The notes: generated by a model from the sequence alone, not told the origin. A stretch of DNA of 40,590 bases from Nioella sediminis (GCF_001879695.1 NZ_MNBL01000107.1:1-40590), one strand, 5' to 3'. Shown: positions 1 through 9,293, counted from the first letter of the stretch. Program-made: numbers and translations.

Positions 1-120
1 GCGATCCGGTACGCGCAGCATTGAGCGAACCCGCCATAAACGACCCCGCTGAGGTCGCCGGGGGGACAGCAGCGGACCACGCCGCCCCCCAGTCTGACAA
101 AAAAGCCAGCCCCCTGCCCC

Positions 121-1341
121 ATGCGCCTTCTCGTTTCCTTTGCCGCCCTCTTCCTGTCGATCTTCCTTCTGCAGATCTCGTCGGGCGGCGTGGGGCCGCT
201 CGATGTGCTTTCGGGCACCGTCCTGGGCTTCACCAACAGCCAGATCGGCCTGCTCGGCTCCGCCCATTTCCTCGGCTTCTTCATCGGCTGCTGGTGGGCC
301 CCGCGGCTGATGGGAACCATCGGCCATTCCCGCGCCTTCGCGGCCTTCACCGCCGCAGGTGCCATCGGGCTTCTCGCCCATATGCTGGTGCTGGATCCCT
401 ATGCCTGGGCGCTGATGCGCGTGGCCTCGGGCCTTTGCGTGGCAGGCTGCTACACGGTGGTCGAGGCCTGGCTGCAATCCAAGGTCACCAACGAGACGCG
501 CGGCCGCGCCATGGGCAGCTACCGGATGGTCGACATGGTGGGCTCGCTCTGCGCGCAGATGATCATCGGCTTTCTGGAGCCGGCCCATTACGTCTCCTAC
601 AACCTGCTGGCGCTGCTGTGCTGTGCGACCCTGCTGCCGCTGACCCTGTCCCGCGCGACCGAGCCTGTGACCCCCGACGCCCCCCGCCTGCGTCCGGGCA
701 TGGCCTGGGCCAAGTCGCCGCTTGCCGTCGCGGGCGTCATGGTGGCTGCCGTCTCCTCTGCCTCGTTCCGCATGGTGGGTCCGCTCTATGGCACCGAGGT
801 CGGTCTGCGCGCCGATCAGATCGCCTATTTCCTCTCCGCCTTCGTGCTTGGCGGCGCGCTGGCACAACTGCCCGCGGGATGGCTGGCGGACCGCTATGAC
901 CGCAGATGGGTGCTGATCGGCATGTCCATCGCTGCCCTGCCCGCCTGCGGGTTCACCATCGCCGTCAGCGACATGGGTACCGCCGCCGTCATGGGGGCGG
1001 CCTTTTTCTTCGGGCTGATGACCTTTCCGATCTACTCGATCTCCGCCGCCCATGCCCATGACTGGGCCGAAGATCACGAGCGGGTAGAGCTTTCCGCCGC
1101 GCTCATGTTCTTCTACGCGCTTGGCGCCATCGTCGCGCCGCTTCTGACCTCGAACCTGATTTCTCTCTACGGTCCCGGGGCGCTCTTCTCCTTCATCGCC
1201 GCCGCGCATCTGGGGCTGGTCGTCTTCGGCCTGATCCGCATGCGCCGCCGGGCCAGCGCCAGCACCCGCGCGCCCTATGTCTGGGTGCCGCGCACAAGCT
1301 TTCAGGTCGGGCGTATCTTCCGCCGAAATCACCGCCCCTGA
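121..1341 (+). CDS. MFS transporter, YcaD-like
   Basis: A 406-residue inner-membrane permease of the major facilitator superfamily. Hydrophobic segments run through almost the whole length, consistent with 12 membrane helices, and the loop between helices 2 and 3 and its second-half counterpart carry the usual charged G-x-x-x-D-R/x-G-R-R type motifs (for example GWLADRYDRRWVL around residue 255). The early part resembles the YcaD/MFS subgroup, with GFFIGCWWAPRLMGTIGH near residue 50. Substrate cannot be told from sequence. The start at the ATG directly before MRLLVSFAALFL places the first helix at the N-terminus, which is normal for the family. The gene lies 81 bases upstream of metG on the same strand; no functional link is evident. 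Confidence 0.85.
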   Translation: MRLLVSFAALFLSIFLLQISSGGVGPLDVLSGTVLGFTNSQIGLLGSAHFLGFFIGCWWAPRLMGTIGHSRAFAAFTAAGAIGLLAHMLVLDPYAWALMRVASGLCVAGCYTVVEAWLQSKVTNETRGRAMGSYRMVDMVGSLCAQMIIGFLEPAHYVSYNLLALLCCATLLPLTLSRATEPVTPDAPRLRPGMAWAKSPLAVAGVMVAAVSSASFRMVGPLYGTEVGLRADQIAYFLSAFVLGGALAQLPAGWLADRYDRRWVLIGMSIAALPACGFTIAVSDMGTAAVMGAAFFFGLMTFPIYSISAAHAHDWAEDHERVELSAALMFFYALGAIVAPLLTSNLISLYGPGALFSFIAAAHLGLVVFGLIRMRRRASASTRAPYVWVPRTSFQVGRIFRRNHRP

Positions 1342-1422
1342 TCCCGAGCCGCGCAAGGGTTCTGGTCCTTGCCGCACGGCTGCGCTAAACGGGGCTGCGC
1401 AAGGACGACAAAAGGCTTTCCG

Positions 1423-3141
1423 ATGGCACGAATCCTCATCACCTCGGCGATTCCCTATATCAACGGGATCAAGCACCTGGGCAATCTCGTGGGCAGCCAG
1501 CTGCCCGCCGATCTCTATGCCCGTTATCAGCGCGGCCGGGGCAATGAGGTCATGTTCCTGTGTGCCACCGACGAACATGGCACCCCCGCCGAACTGGCCG
1601 CCGCCAAGGCCGGCAAACCGGTTGCGGAGTACTGCGCTGAAATGTGGGCCATTCAGGCGGAAATCGCCAAGGGCTTCCGCCTCAGCTTCGACCATTTCGG
1701 ACGCTCCTCCAGCAAGCAGAACCACAAGCTGACACAGCATCTGGCCGGCAAGCTCTACGAGGCCGGTCTGATCCGCGAGGTCGATGACCAGCAGATGTAT
1801 TCCAAGGCCGATGGCCGCTTCCTGCCGGATCGCTATGTCGAGGGCACCTGCCCCAATTGCGGCTTCGAAAGTGCCCGTGGCGACCAGTGCGACAACTGCA
1901 CCAAGCAGCTGGACCCCGTCGACCTGATCAACCCGCATTCCACCATCTCCGGCTCCACCGATCTGGAGATGCGCCCGACCAAGCACCTTTTCCTGCGCCA
2001 GTCCGCGATGAAGGACCAGTTGGAGGCGTGGATCGACTCCAAGACCGACTGGCCAGTGCTGACCACCTCGATTGCCAAGAAGTGGCTGAACGACGGCGAC
2101 GGGTTGCAGGACCGGGGCATCACCCGCGATCTGGACTGGGGCATCCCGGTCAAGCGCGGGGATGAGGATTGGCCGGGCATGGAGGGCAAGGTCTTCTACG
2201 TCTGGTTCGACGCGCCGGTCGAGTATATCGCCTGCGCCGCCGAATGGGCTGAAGCCAATGGCAAGTCCGAGGCCGACTGGGAACGCTGGTGGCGCACCGA
2301 CAAGGGCGCCGATGACGTGCGTTACGTCCAGTTCATGGGCAAGGACAACGTGCCCTTCCACACGCTCAGTTTCCCGGCCACGATCCTGGGCTCGGGCGAG
2401 CCGTGGAAGCTGGTCGATTACATCAAGTCCTTCAACTACCTGAATTATGATGGTGGCCAGTTCTCCACCAGCCGCGGGCGCGGCGTCTTCATGGATCAGG
2501 CGTTGGAGATTCTGCCCGCCGATTACTGGCGCTGGTGGCTTCTGTCCCATGCGCCGGAAAGCTCGGACAGCGAGTTCACCTGGGAAAACTTCCAGCAATC
2601 CGTGAACAAGGACCTGGCCGACGTGCTTGGCAACTTCGTCAGCCGCGTAACCAAGTTCTGCCGCTCCAAGTTTGGCGAAGTGGTGCCTGAGGGCGGCGAT
2701 TACGGCGATCAGGAGTTTGCGCTGGTGGCCGAGCTGGAGGAAAAGCTTGAAGCCTACGAGGCCCATATGGAGGCGATGGAGATCCGCAAGGCTGCGGCCG
2801 AACTGCGCGCCATCTGGGTCGCTGGCAACGAATACCTGCAGGCCGCTGCCCCCTGGGCCGCCTTCAAGGAAGACCCCGACCGCGCCGCCGCCATCGTGCG
2901 GCTGTCGCTCAATCTGATCCGTCTGTATGCGGTCCTGTCGGAACCCTTCATCCCCGATGCATCGGCCACGATGCTGGCGGCGATGAACGCAGACGGCGCG
3001 GGTTGGCCCGATTCCGTGGGTGACGCGCTGGCGGTGCTGGAACCCGGCCATGGCTTTAGCGTGCCGGATGTGCTCTTTGCCAAGATCAGCGACGAGGACC
3101 GCGAAAGCTGGCAGGAAAGATTTGCAGGCACCCGGACCTGA
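1423..3141 (+). CDS. metG: Methionyl-tRNA synthetase
   Basis: Cytoplasmic class I aminoacyl-tRNA synthetase that charges tRNA-Met, 572 residues. The HIGH signature appears as H-L-G-N at residues 18-21 after [14 protein letters not shown], and the KMSKS loop as F-S-T-S-R at about 347-351. A zinc-knuckle insert has two Cys-x-x-Cys pairs near residues 143/146 and 156/159. The protein ends soon after the anticodon-binding helical domain, so it is the shorter form without the C-terminal dimerisation module. An upstream in-frame ATG at 1369 would add 18 residues ([10 protein letters not shown]...) unlike any synthetase; the start at 1423 begins exactly at the family's N-terminus [12 protein letters not shown], so I chose it. 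A weak hairpin (GCAAGG/CCTTGC at 1353-1372) sits in the preceding gap. Confidence 0.97.
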   Translation: MARILITSAIPYINGIKHLGNLVGSQLPADLYARYQRGRGNEVMFLCATDEHGTPAELAAAKAGKPVAEYCAEMWAIQAEIAKGFRLSFDHFGRSSSKQNHKLTQHLAGKLYEAGLIREVDDQQMYSKADGRFLPDRYVEGTCPNCGFESARGDQCDNCTKQLDPVDLINPHSTISGSTDLEMRPTKHLFLRQSAMKDQLEAWIDSKTDWPVLTTSIAKKWLNDGDGLQDRGITRDLDWGIPVKRGDEDWPGMEGKVFYVWFDAPVEYIACAAEWAEANGKSEADWERWWRTDKGADDVRYVQFMGKDNVPFHTLSFPATILGSGEPWKLVDYIKSFNYLNYDGGQFSTSRGRGVFMDQALEILPADYWRWWLLSHAPESSDSEFTWENFQQSVNKDLADVLGNFVSRVTKFCRSKFGEVVPEGGDYGDQEFALVAELEEKLEAYEAHMEAMEIRKAAAELRAIWVAGNEYLQAAAPWAAFKEDPDRAAAIVRLSLNLIRLYAVLSEPFIPDASATMLAAMNADGAGWPDSVGDALAVLEPGHGFSVPDVLFAKISDEDRESWQERFAGTRT

Positions 3142-3154
3142 CCGGGGGCCGCAT

Positions 3155-3241
3155 GCGGGCGTGATGGAATGGTAGACATATCAGACTTAAAATCTGAAGG
3201 GCCCTGTGCCCGTGTGGGTTCGAGTCCCACCGCCCGCACCA
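3155..3241 (+). tRNA. tRNA-Leu (anticodon UAA)
   Basis: An 87-base tRNA read directly from the sequence. The acceptor stem GCGGGCG (3155-3161) pairs with CGCCCGC (3231-3237), followed by discriminator A and an encoded CCA. The anticodon stem TCAGA/TCTGA encloses the loop CTTAAAA, giving anticodon TAA for leucine. The variable arm is long, as required for class II tRNA-Leu, and the T-arm contains GTGGG-TTCGAGT-CCCAC. It starts 13 bases after metG stops. A T-run (TTTTTT) follows at about 3251-3256. Confidence 0.97.
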
Positions 3242-3887
3242 CAAAGCTCGTTTTTTACTACCTCAAAGGGTGGTGCGTATTTTCCCGCTACCAATCCCCC
3301 TTTCCGCCCTCCCTATTGCGCGTTGTGAGTTGCCAGCTTGCGAGGCTGTCGCCAACCGTTCCGAGGCCTAATTGTTTGAGTGCCAGTCAGGGGTGCGGCG
3401 GCTAGCATTCGCGCAACTGCTATGCAACGGGATCACCTCGGCGCTACCGATTGCCTCGGCCTTCTACCGTGAATGGGGGGAGACCGTGGCCGAATTGGAA
3501 GCCGCCACCGACGCAGCGGGCGCCCCCCGCGCGCGTCTGCGACCCCAAGTTTTGCAGTAAATGCGCGGCCGCCGAAAGGGTGTTCGAAACATAGTTCTGC
3601 ATAACCATGCTTCAGTCCAAGTCGTCCTTTGGAATTCGGCACTCTTGAATGGGACAAGTCCGGGCAAATCAGCCGGTTGAATGCATCCCTGACAGATGAT
3701 CCGGAGTCATAGTGAGCTGACCCGGGGCAGCAGCTGAAAGCCCGCCTCGATCGCCAATGAACGAATGATGACGTCCATTTAAGCCAATCCGCTGCCCGAC
3801 ACGCCGTCCTTTCCTAGCGCGCAACCGAGGCTGTCACGCATGTGCCCATCTCGGGGACAGGTCCAACTCGGACTTCCGCAATGCCGA
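3242..3887. other. Gene-poor region downstream of tRNA-Leu
   Basis: These 646 bases hold no gene I can support. Composition is visibly more even than in the flanking genes, and every reading frame is short or lacks recognisable protein signal. The best fragments are a plus-strand frame ending at 3560 (GITSALPIASAFYREWGE...) and a 23-codon minus-strand frame at 3707-3778 (MDVIIRSLAIEAGF...). Both look like debris of lost genes rather than functional units. No tRNA 3'-end duplication, long inverted repeat or transposase was seen. The position, immediately 3' of a tRNA and before a surface-sugar cluster, would suit an old integration scar, but that is inference. Confidence 0.5.
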
Positions 3888-4535
3888 TCAGCGGTCGGGG
3901 CTGACGGGCTGCTTGTAAACATACATGGTGAACTCGAAAGGAAAGCCGCCCGGGCGCGTTACATAGTCATGCCTCAGAACCGGATGACCGCCCAATTCGC
4001 GCTTGCAGAAGGAGAAGACCTCCATCGGGTCCACATACCACAGATCAGGGTCCTGAAAATCGACCCAGGTCGACATCGCGTTGAAGGCGATCCCCTTGTC
4101 CGCCGCGGCATACATCTTGCGCAGGGTGCTGGTCATGAAGCCCCAGTTGTCGGTCATGGTATTGTTGAAGACCCCCGACAACACCGCGTAGTCGTGCCCG
4201 CCCGGCAGGTCGTCAGAACCCGCATCCATGAGCGTGACCGTGGCCCGGTCATCATCGGCCAGCGATCTGTTGGCCAGTCGCACGAAATCAGCCACGACAT
4301 CGACACCGGTGTAGCGGCTGGTCCGTCCACCGGCGCGCAGGTAATGGGCGAAATGCGCCAGCCCACAGCCCACGTCCAGCACCGATGTCATGTCCCGATC
4401 GACTTGCAGCAAGATCTCGAAACGCGCCTGTTGGCTGGCTTCGTCCGCATACTGTACCGCCTGAGCGCCTTCCCCCTTTTCCTTCAGGAGAGTCTCATAG
4501 TTGGCGATGATCTTATTCACGTCCTGATAGGGCAT
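3888..4535 (-). CDS. SAM-dependent methyltransferase
   Basis: A 215-residue class I (Rossmann-fold) methyltransferase. Motif I is clear as VLDVGCGLAHF at residues 52-62, followed by an acidic residue ending strand 2 (YTGVDVV near 75-79) and a motif IV-like segment around YAVLSGVFNN. Length and architecture fit a single-domain small-molecule or sugar methyltransferase; no substrate domain is attached. It is the last minus-strand gene of the surface-sugar region, 115 bases after the WbqC-family gene stops, so it may be a separate transcription unit or the tail of that operon. A role in O- or N-methylating a surface glycan is plausible from context only. Confidence 0.8.
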   Translation of the reverse strand: MPYQDVNKIIANYETLLKEKGEGAQAVQYADEASQQARFEILLQVDRDMTSVLDVGCGLAHFAHYLRAGGRTSRYTGVDVVADFVRLANRSLADDDRATVTLMDAGSDDLPGGHDYAVLSGVFNNTMTDNWGFMTSTLRKMYAAADKGIAFNAMSTWVDFQDPDLWYVDPMEVFSFCKRELGGHPVLRHDYVTRPGGFPFEFTMYVYKQPVSPDR

Positions 4536-4650
4536 CGGGCCTGCTTGTTCTGCTTGGGTATGGCGGTTTCGCGCGATCCCGAGGGGCGCCTGCGGACGGT
4601 ATCACGCACAAACCGGGACGGAAACAGGATTTCTGGACGCGCGGGCAAGC

Positions 4651-5433
4651 TCAGGGCGCGGGATCGTCGTCACCGGGCAAATCCAACGCCTCAATTCCGA
4701 GCGGTGTGCCAATGCCCTCGATGATCATCCGGCGCGTCTCGTCCGGCCCTGTCCAGGCCAGCGCGTCGATGATCGACATATGGGACTGGAACGCGTGCTT
4801 TGCCTGAGCGTAATGCGGATGCGCAAAGCTCATGAACCGAAGACGGACACCCTGCTCGGAGAAGGGGTTGCTGTCGCGCAGATAACCGGCGGACCCGACG
4901 GGCGAGAGGTAAATCCCTGCCTTCAGCCTTTCGCAGACCTGCAACAGCCGTTCCGACCGTTCGAAGTCCGGCAGATTCATCTGGCTGGTCTGGTGAAACG
5001 TCGCCTCAATACCGATTTCCGAGCAGATGTCGCGAATGAACCCGATATTCACCGCCGACAGCCCATGTGTTGACCGGGCCAGCCCGGTTTCCAGCAGGCG
5101 TTCCACCAAGGGCCAATGCGGCGCTTTTCCAAGACACCCCTTGATCCGCGCCACCAGCTTCCGTTCGAAATCGGGTTGCCCGAACCGGGCCTCGTTGATC
5201 AGCGGAAAAGAGGGCTTGCGCGCCACGGGCAGGGACAGCAGCACCGGCCCGTTCGGCCCGGAAATCCGGTTGCGGTTCTGCCAGCTCTGCTTGGTGAACT
5301 GCACATCGTCCAGAAACACGAAATCATCGGCCTGGGCAATCAACGAGAAATAGCCGAGCCACGGCAGGAAGGTGGGCTGCATGATGGCGCAAACCCGCTG
5401 ATCCCCGGTCATCTGGGCAGGCCCGTCGGTCAT
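4651..5433 (-). CDS. WbqC family protein
   Basis: A 260-residue protein of the WbqC-like family, found in O-antigen, capsule and flagellar glycan clusters. The hallmark N-terminal segment is present: QPTFLPWLGYF at about residues 19-29 followed by DDFVFLDDVQFTKQSWQNRN. The biochemical activity of the family is not firmly established; context points to sugar modification or transfer. The start ATG at 5433 overlaps the pseI stop as ATGA (5430-5433), so it is translationally coupled to pseudaminic acid synthase. That coupling suggests it acts on the pseudaminic acid product or on its nucleotide-activated form. Confidence 0.85.
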   Translation of the reverse strand: MTDGPAQMTGDQRVCAIMQPTFLPWLGYFSLIAQADDFVFLDDVQFTKQSWQNRNRISGPNGPVLLSLPVARKPSFPLINEARFGQPDFERKLVARIKGCLGKAPHWPLVERLLETGLARSTHGLSAVNIGFIRDICSEIGIEATFHQTSQMNLPDFERSERLLQVCERLKAGIYLSPVGSAGYLRDSNPFSEQGVRLRFMSFAHPHYAQAKHAFQSHMSIIDALAWTGPDETRRMIIEGIGTPLGIEALDLPGDDDPAP

Positions 5434-6476
5434 GTCTCGACATCGTCATAGGTGATCGGGTGGCCCTTCGGCACATCCCTGACCAGCCGCCGACCCAGCA
5501 CCGTCCCCTTGTCATTGGGCGGAATACCCGCCCCCGGCCGGACGAACCGGAAATCCGCGTCTGTCACGATCTCTCCCGCGCGCAGATCCCGAAGGCTGAA
5601 GGCCGACCGCCGGCCAACCGCCTTGCTGACCTGTTCGGAACTGGACGTGCCTTTCTTCCCGGTCCCCCGCGCGATTGCGGCCTCGGTGACACCGGCGGCG
5701 ATGTCAGCCAGCACATCCGGCGTGGCAGAGAACCTGTGGTCGGGGCCGGTGCGGGTCGGATCGTTGGTGATGTGCTTCTCGATCGCCACGGCCCCCATGG
5801 CCGCCGCCAGAACCGCGGCGCGCGACCCGACCGTGTGGTCCGAGAACCCGACCATCCGCCCGAACCGCGCCCGCAGCGCATCCATCGCGGTCAGGTTGAT
5901 CTCTTCGAACGGGGTCGGATAGGCCGATACGCAGTGCAGCAGGATCACGTCGCCCGCATTGGCCCGCTCCAGTACGTTCAGTGCATGCTCGACCTCGGCC
6001 AGTTCCGCCATGCCGGTCGACATGATCACTGGCTTGCCGGTGCCCGCGATTTCGATCAGCAGGTCATCGAAGGTCATCTCGAAGGACGCGATCTTATAGA
6101 GCGCGCAGCCAAGGTCTTCGGTGAACGGCAGGTCCATCGGGTCGTAGACAGAGGTAAAGGGCAGCATTCCCCGGGCGCGCGCCCTTTCGAACAGCGGCGC
6201 ATGAAATTCCATCGGCATCGCGGCGGACTGGTACAGCTCATAGAGATTTGTGTGGCCCCAGACCTTGTCAACGGCAAGCGAGGGGTGATTGCTGTTCACC
6301 GTCAGGCTGTCGGCGCTGTAGGTCTGCAACTTGAACGCATCCCACCCGGCATCGGCGGCAAGATCCACAAGGGCAAGCGCCTGATCCAGATCGCCGTCGT
6401 GATTGGCACTGAGTTCCGCGATCAGGAATGACTTCTCGGTCTCTCCGATCTTCTTGCCGTCTACTGTGAGTGTCAT
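5430..6476 (-). CDS. pseI: Pseudaminic acid synthase
   Basis: Condenses 2,4-diacetamido-2,4,6-trideoxy-L-altrose with phosphoenolpyruvate to give pseudaminic acid; cytoplasmic. The NeuB-type TIM barrel occupies roughly residues 1-270 (IAELSANHDG near 20, FKLQTYSADSLT, YKIASFEM, GFSDHTVGS, EKHIT). A C-terminal SAF/antifreeze-like domain follows from about 285 (RSAFSLRDLRAGE...). Motifs IAELSANH and YKIASFE are closer to PseI than to sialic acid or legionaminic acid synthases. An ATG at 6494 would add MPERTQ, but the ATG at 6476 overlaps the pseG stop as ATGA and has AGAAAGGA seven bases upstream, so I place the start there (348 residues). Confidence 0.9.
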   Translation of the reverse strand: MTLTVDGKKIGETEKSFLIAELSANHDGDLDQALALVDLAADAGWDAFKLQTYSADSLTVNSNHPSLAVDKVWGHTNLYELYQSAAMPMEFHAPLFERARARGMLPFTSVYDPMDLPFTEDLGCALYKIASFEMTFDDLLIEIAGTGKPVIMSTGMAELAEVEHALNVLERANAGDVILLHCVSAYPTPFEEINLTAMDALRARFGRMVGFSDHTVGSRAAVLAAAMGAVAIEKHITNDPTRTGPDHRFSATPDVLADIAAGVTEAAIARGTGKKGTSSSEQVSKAVGRRSAFSLRDLRAGEIVTDADFRFVRPGAGIPPNDKGTVLGRRLVRDVPKGHPITYDDVET

Positions 6477-7507
6477 CTGGGTCCTTTCTGGCACATTGCC
6501 ATGATCGCCTCCGCCACGCGGGCCGCTCCGTTCCCGTCTACCGCGTCGGCAGCCTCCGAGACCAGCCCCAGATCCGGTTCGCGCGAGGTGACAAGCGTGG
6601 CAATGCGGTCGAAGAAGGCGGCTTTCCCGCCGGGATCGGCAGTGAAATGGATCTCAGCAAGGCCGCTGTCCCGAAACGCTTCGAAATAGGCGCGGTATTC
6701 GTCGTGATCCCACAGATAGAGCGCCCGGCGACCGAGGCAGGCCGCCTCGTAGCGGACAAGGCCGGGCCGACCGACGACAAGGCGTGCGCGCAGGTATAGC
6801 GGGATGAGCGAGCTCAGGCCGCGATGCAGCGTGATCTGCGGGCAGGTCGTGGTCAGTGCCTCAAGGTCCGCGACCAGATCGGGTGCGAACTGGGGGCCTA
6901 TGACCACGTCGACCGGATACACGCCTCGCGCACAGGCGCGCGCAAGTCCAAGCGACAGACCGGTCGGATCGGCACCGCCGCAGGTCACGAGGATTGCACC
7001 CTCGCCTTTCACCGCCGCAGCCTTGGCCCTTGCATGGCGGTAGGCCTCTGGCAGGATCGCATAGGCGCTTCCGGCAAGCCAGCGCGTGTCCGGCAGCGGC
7101 GGGCGCAACTTGTCGGCGGCATGATAGGGCGTGACCAGTAGATCCGGCAGACAGCCCGGATCGGGCGCGGTGAAGTGGTCGGGCGGCATGCTGTCGATCA
7201 CCACGACGCGGTGACCTGCGGCTTTCAGTGTCGCCACATCCGCCGCCGTGGCCATGGCGTTGCCATGGTGCAGCGTATCCAGCACGACAACCGCCCCCTC
7301 GGGCAGCGCAGCGATCCAGCCGGCATCGTCAAGGCGGCCATGCGCGGGAAGGCCAAGCTCCTCCATGACGTCCGGCCGTTCGGGCGACGAGACAAGCACA
7401 TCGCCCTTCAGCGCCTGCGCGAGGGCGGCACAGCGTTGCAGGTGGCCAATGCCTATGCCCGCGCCACCGGATGCGCGCAGGACTATCGCGGGGGTCATCG
7501 CGGCCAT
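6473..7507 (-). CDS. pseG: PseG-like UDP-sugar hydrolase
   Basis: Predicted to remove UDP from UDP-2,4-diacetamido-2,4,6-trideoxy-L-altrose, the step before PseI. About 344 residues, GT-B-like fold. The glycine-rich loop with the catalytic histidine is visible as GIGIGHLQRCAALAQAL near residues 17-33, followed by VVLDTLH around 75 and the C-terminal nucleotide-binding segment with LVTCGGADPTG and VVGRPGLVRYEAACLG. Divergence from the best known PseG sequences makes the exact substrate less certain than for pseI. The upstream stop and this start share TGATG (7505-7509). An internal ATG at 7498 (MTPAIVL) is an alternative start. Confidence 0.78.
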   Translation of the reverse strand: MAAMTPAIVLRASGGAGIGIGHLQRCAALAQALKGDVLVSSPERPDVMEELGLPAHGRLDDAGWIAALPEGAVVVLDTLHHGNAMATAADVATLKAAGHRVVVIDSMPPDHFTAPDPGCLPDLLVTPYHAADKLRPPLPDTRWLAGSAYAILPEAYRHARAKAAAVKGEGAILVTCGGADPTGLSLGLARACARGVYPVDVVIGPQFAPDLVADLEALTTTCPQITLHRGLSSLIPLYLRARLVVGRPGLVRYEAACLGRRALYLWDHDEYRAYFEAFRDSGLAEIHFTADPGGKAAFFDRIATLVTSREPDLGLVSEAADAVDGNGAARVAEAIMAMCQKGPR

Positions 7508-8601
7508 CAGGCTGCAGCCTCTGTCAACAGCCGCTCCTCGATCATCGCGCAGACCCGGCTCACGTTCTGATCTACGTCACCGTAGTGGTCCAGCATCCGG
7601 CGCATTGGGTCCGTCATGCCCCCTTCGACAAAGGCCTCAAGCGATGCCCGGTCGGAGATCACGGGCAGGGACATCAGTTGGCGACAGTTTTCAGCCGCCA
7701 TCAACGCCGCCGGTCGCCCCAGATAGAGCCCATCCAGAACCGCCGTCGACGGGGTGGAGACGATACAGTCCACGAGGCTCAGCACGTCGACGATGTTCAT
7801 GCCCTTAAGCGGACCGGAATGCTGGAACGAGAAGACCACGTTCGGGCAGTCTTGGCCGAGTTGCCTGTCATGCTGGCTGTAGTTTGAGCGGACCTTGCCG
7901 CGATGCGGCCGGACAATCACCGCGACATCCGGGTTTCGCTGGCAATATGCGCGGATCATGCCGTAGGCCTGCTCGATCTGGTTGGCATCATGGCCGCCGC
8001 CCCGGAACGTGTGACAGATCAGGACGCGCCTGCGGAACCCGGCCAGCCGTTGCGCAAGCGCCTCGGGGGGGCGACGCAGCTCGAAAACCGGTTTCTTGGT
8101 AAAGCCGGAAATGCGGATGCGCGGCGCCACGTCCGGCGCCAGAATGCCATCATGGCAGGAAGGATCTTCCCACAGGAAGACCGGATCGGAATGAAACTCC
8201 GTTGCGCTGCCATCGTCCGAGTAGGTCAGGTGCTGCTGGATGACACCATGCTGCATGTAGATCGTCGGAATGCCCGCGTCCTTTATGTAGCGCCCGCGCG
8301 CGCCGAAAACCGACTCGTCATGGCAGGGGTCGCCGATCACGAGCAGCCGGTCGACCCCGCGCAGCAGGCGACGATAGTAGACACCCGCCTTCATCAGCTT
8401 GTTGGGCCGCACCCGATACGCCATGCCCGATCCGCGCAACAGCTTGCGCACGCGCGCTTCGCGCCGCCACAGGCCGGAGGTCACGAACAGATCCAGCTCG
8501 ACCCGCCCCCCATCCCTGAGGCCCGCGAGGATCGGATAGAGGTTTTCAACGTCCGGCACACCGTTCAGAAAGGCCCCCAGGATGGGGCGGCGGGCTGTCA
8601 T
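7507..8601 (-). CDS. GT-B-like surface-sugar transferase
   Basis: A 364-residue soluble protein that I cannot assign to a characterised enzyme. Its second half resembles the nucleotide-binding domain of GT-B or CDP-glycerol glycerophosphotransferase-type enzymes: ICHTFRGGGHD, VIVRPHRGKV, and the diagnostic late segment DCIVSTPSTAVLDGLYLGRP before a variable tail. The first half has IYMQHGVIQQHL, typical of surface-polymer transferases that hold the acceptor side. Reading upstream to 8739 would add a low-complexity extension; the ATG at 8601 overlaps the pseF stop as ATGA and is chosen. Being embedded between pseF and pseG, it may transfer pseudaminic acid or a neighbouring residue onto a flagellin or glycan; this is inference. 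Confidence 0.7.
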   Translation of the reverse strand: MTARRPILGAFLNGVPDVENLYPILAGLRDGGRVELDLFVTSGLWRREARVRKLLRGSGMAYRVRPNKLMKAGVYYRRLLRGVDRLLVIGDPCHDESVFGARGRYIKDAGIPTIYMQHGVIQQHLTYSDDGSATEFHSDPVFLWEDPSCHDGILAPDVAPRIRISGFTKKPVFELRRPPEALAQRLAGFRRRVLICHTFRGGGHDANQIEQAYGMIRAYCQRNPDVAVIVRPHRGKVRSNYSQHDRQLGQDCPNVVFSFQHSGPLKGMNIVDVLSLVDCIVSTPSTAVLDGLYLGRPAALMAAENCRQLMSLPVISDRASLEAFVEGGMTDPMRRMLDHYGDVDQNVSRVCAMIEERLLTEAAA

Positions 8602-9293
8602 GCCTCGACCTCTTCCAGCACTTTCGCCAGCAATTCCGCAAAGGCCCAGTCCTCGGGGGTGTCGATGTCCTGCACCCGGTGACGCGGCAGGACAACCGGG
8701 ATCGTCGGGGACCGCAAGGCCCGGCGGTCCGACAGCCATGCCTCTGCCGTTCCCCAGACGAACTGCGCGGCATCATGATAGGCCTCGCGCAGGTCCTGAC
8801 TGCGCAGAAACAGATTGTCCTGGTTCATCATGGTCAGCTGGCCATCCGTCTCGACCAGCGCGCGTTCCACGGGGGCCGGGAAACTGGCCACGGAAATCGC
8901 GTAATCGGCATCCGAGGCCGTCAGCCTGTCCAGCCCGTCGCGCAGGTCCGCCGCCCTCAGGAACGGGGCGGTGGCGTAGATCAGGCAAACCAAGTCAGGA
9001 GGGGTGATCGACAGCGACAATTGCCGGATCGCGTCCTGCACGACCTCGGTCAGACCGGCGTGGTCATTGGCCAGATCGGCCTGCCGCAGAAACGGCACCT
9101 CGGCCCCCGACGCGCGGGCGACCTCGGCAATCTCGGCATCATCGGTGGTGACGACCACCCGGTCGAACAGGCCCGAGGACAGCGCCTCGCGGATGGCCCA
9201 GGAAATCATCGGCTGGCCGCGGAATGGCCGGATATTCTTGCGCGGAATCCGCTTGGAGCCACCGCGCGCGGGGATGATAGCAACGGTTTTCAA
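8598..9293 (-). CDS. pseF: Pseudaminic acid cytidylyltransferase
   Basis: Activates a nonulosonic acid with CTP to give the CMP-sugar donor; about 231 residues, cytoplasmic. The cytidylyltransferase signature IIPARGGSKRIPRKNI is at residues 6-21, with VVVTTDDAEIAEVA near 47-60 and the metal-binding region HRVQDIDTPEDWAFAE close to the C-terminus. NeuA, LegF and PseF share this fold; PseF is preferred because the operon contains pseI- and pseG-type genes. It is the first gene of the minus-strand operon, which continues through ATGA or TGATG junctions into the transferase gene, pseG, pseI and the WbqC gene. Confidence 0.85.
   Translation of the reverse strand: MKTVAIIPARGGSKRIPRKNIRPFRGQPMISWAIREALSSGLFDRVVVTTDDAEIAEVARASGAEVPFLRQADLANDHAGLTEVVQDAIRQLSLSITPPDLVCLIYATAPFLRAADLRDGLDRLTASDADYAISVASFPAPVERALVETDGQLTMMNQDNLFLRSQDLREAYHDAAQFVWGTAEAWLSDRRALRSPTIPVVLPRHRVQDIDTPEDWAFAELLAKVLEEVEA

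Noticed and set aside
1-120. Tail of an upstream gene (a frame ending TGA at 22-24)
   Set aside because: Only seven codons are visible, so a gene cannot be supported; the rest of the stretch is leader to the MFS gene.
21-899. Open frame starting at the left edge in another frame of the MFS gene
   Set aside because: Rich in Arg, Pro and Gly and without membrane segments; the overlapping 121-1341 frame is a clear permease.
3155-3241. tRNA-Leu as a still-active attachment site
   Set aside because: I could not find a second copy of the tRNA 3' end or an integrase in the window.
3372-3560. Short frame as a gene downstream of tRNA-Leu
   Set aside because: Sixty-two codons, no ribosome-binding site or recognised domain; treated as debris.
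5430-6476. Sialic acid or legionaminic acid synthase instead of pseI
   Set aside because: The IAELSANH and YKIASFE segments and the presence of pseG- and pseF-like genes fit pseudaminic acid synthase better.
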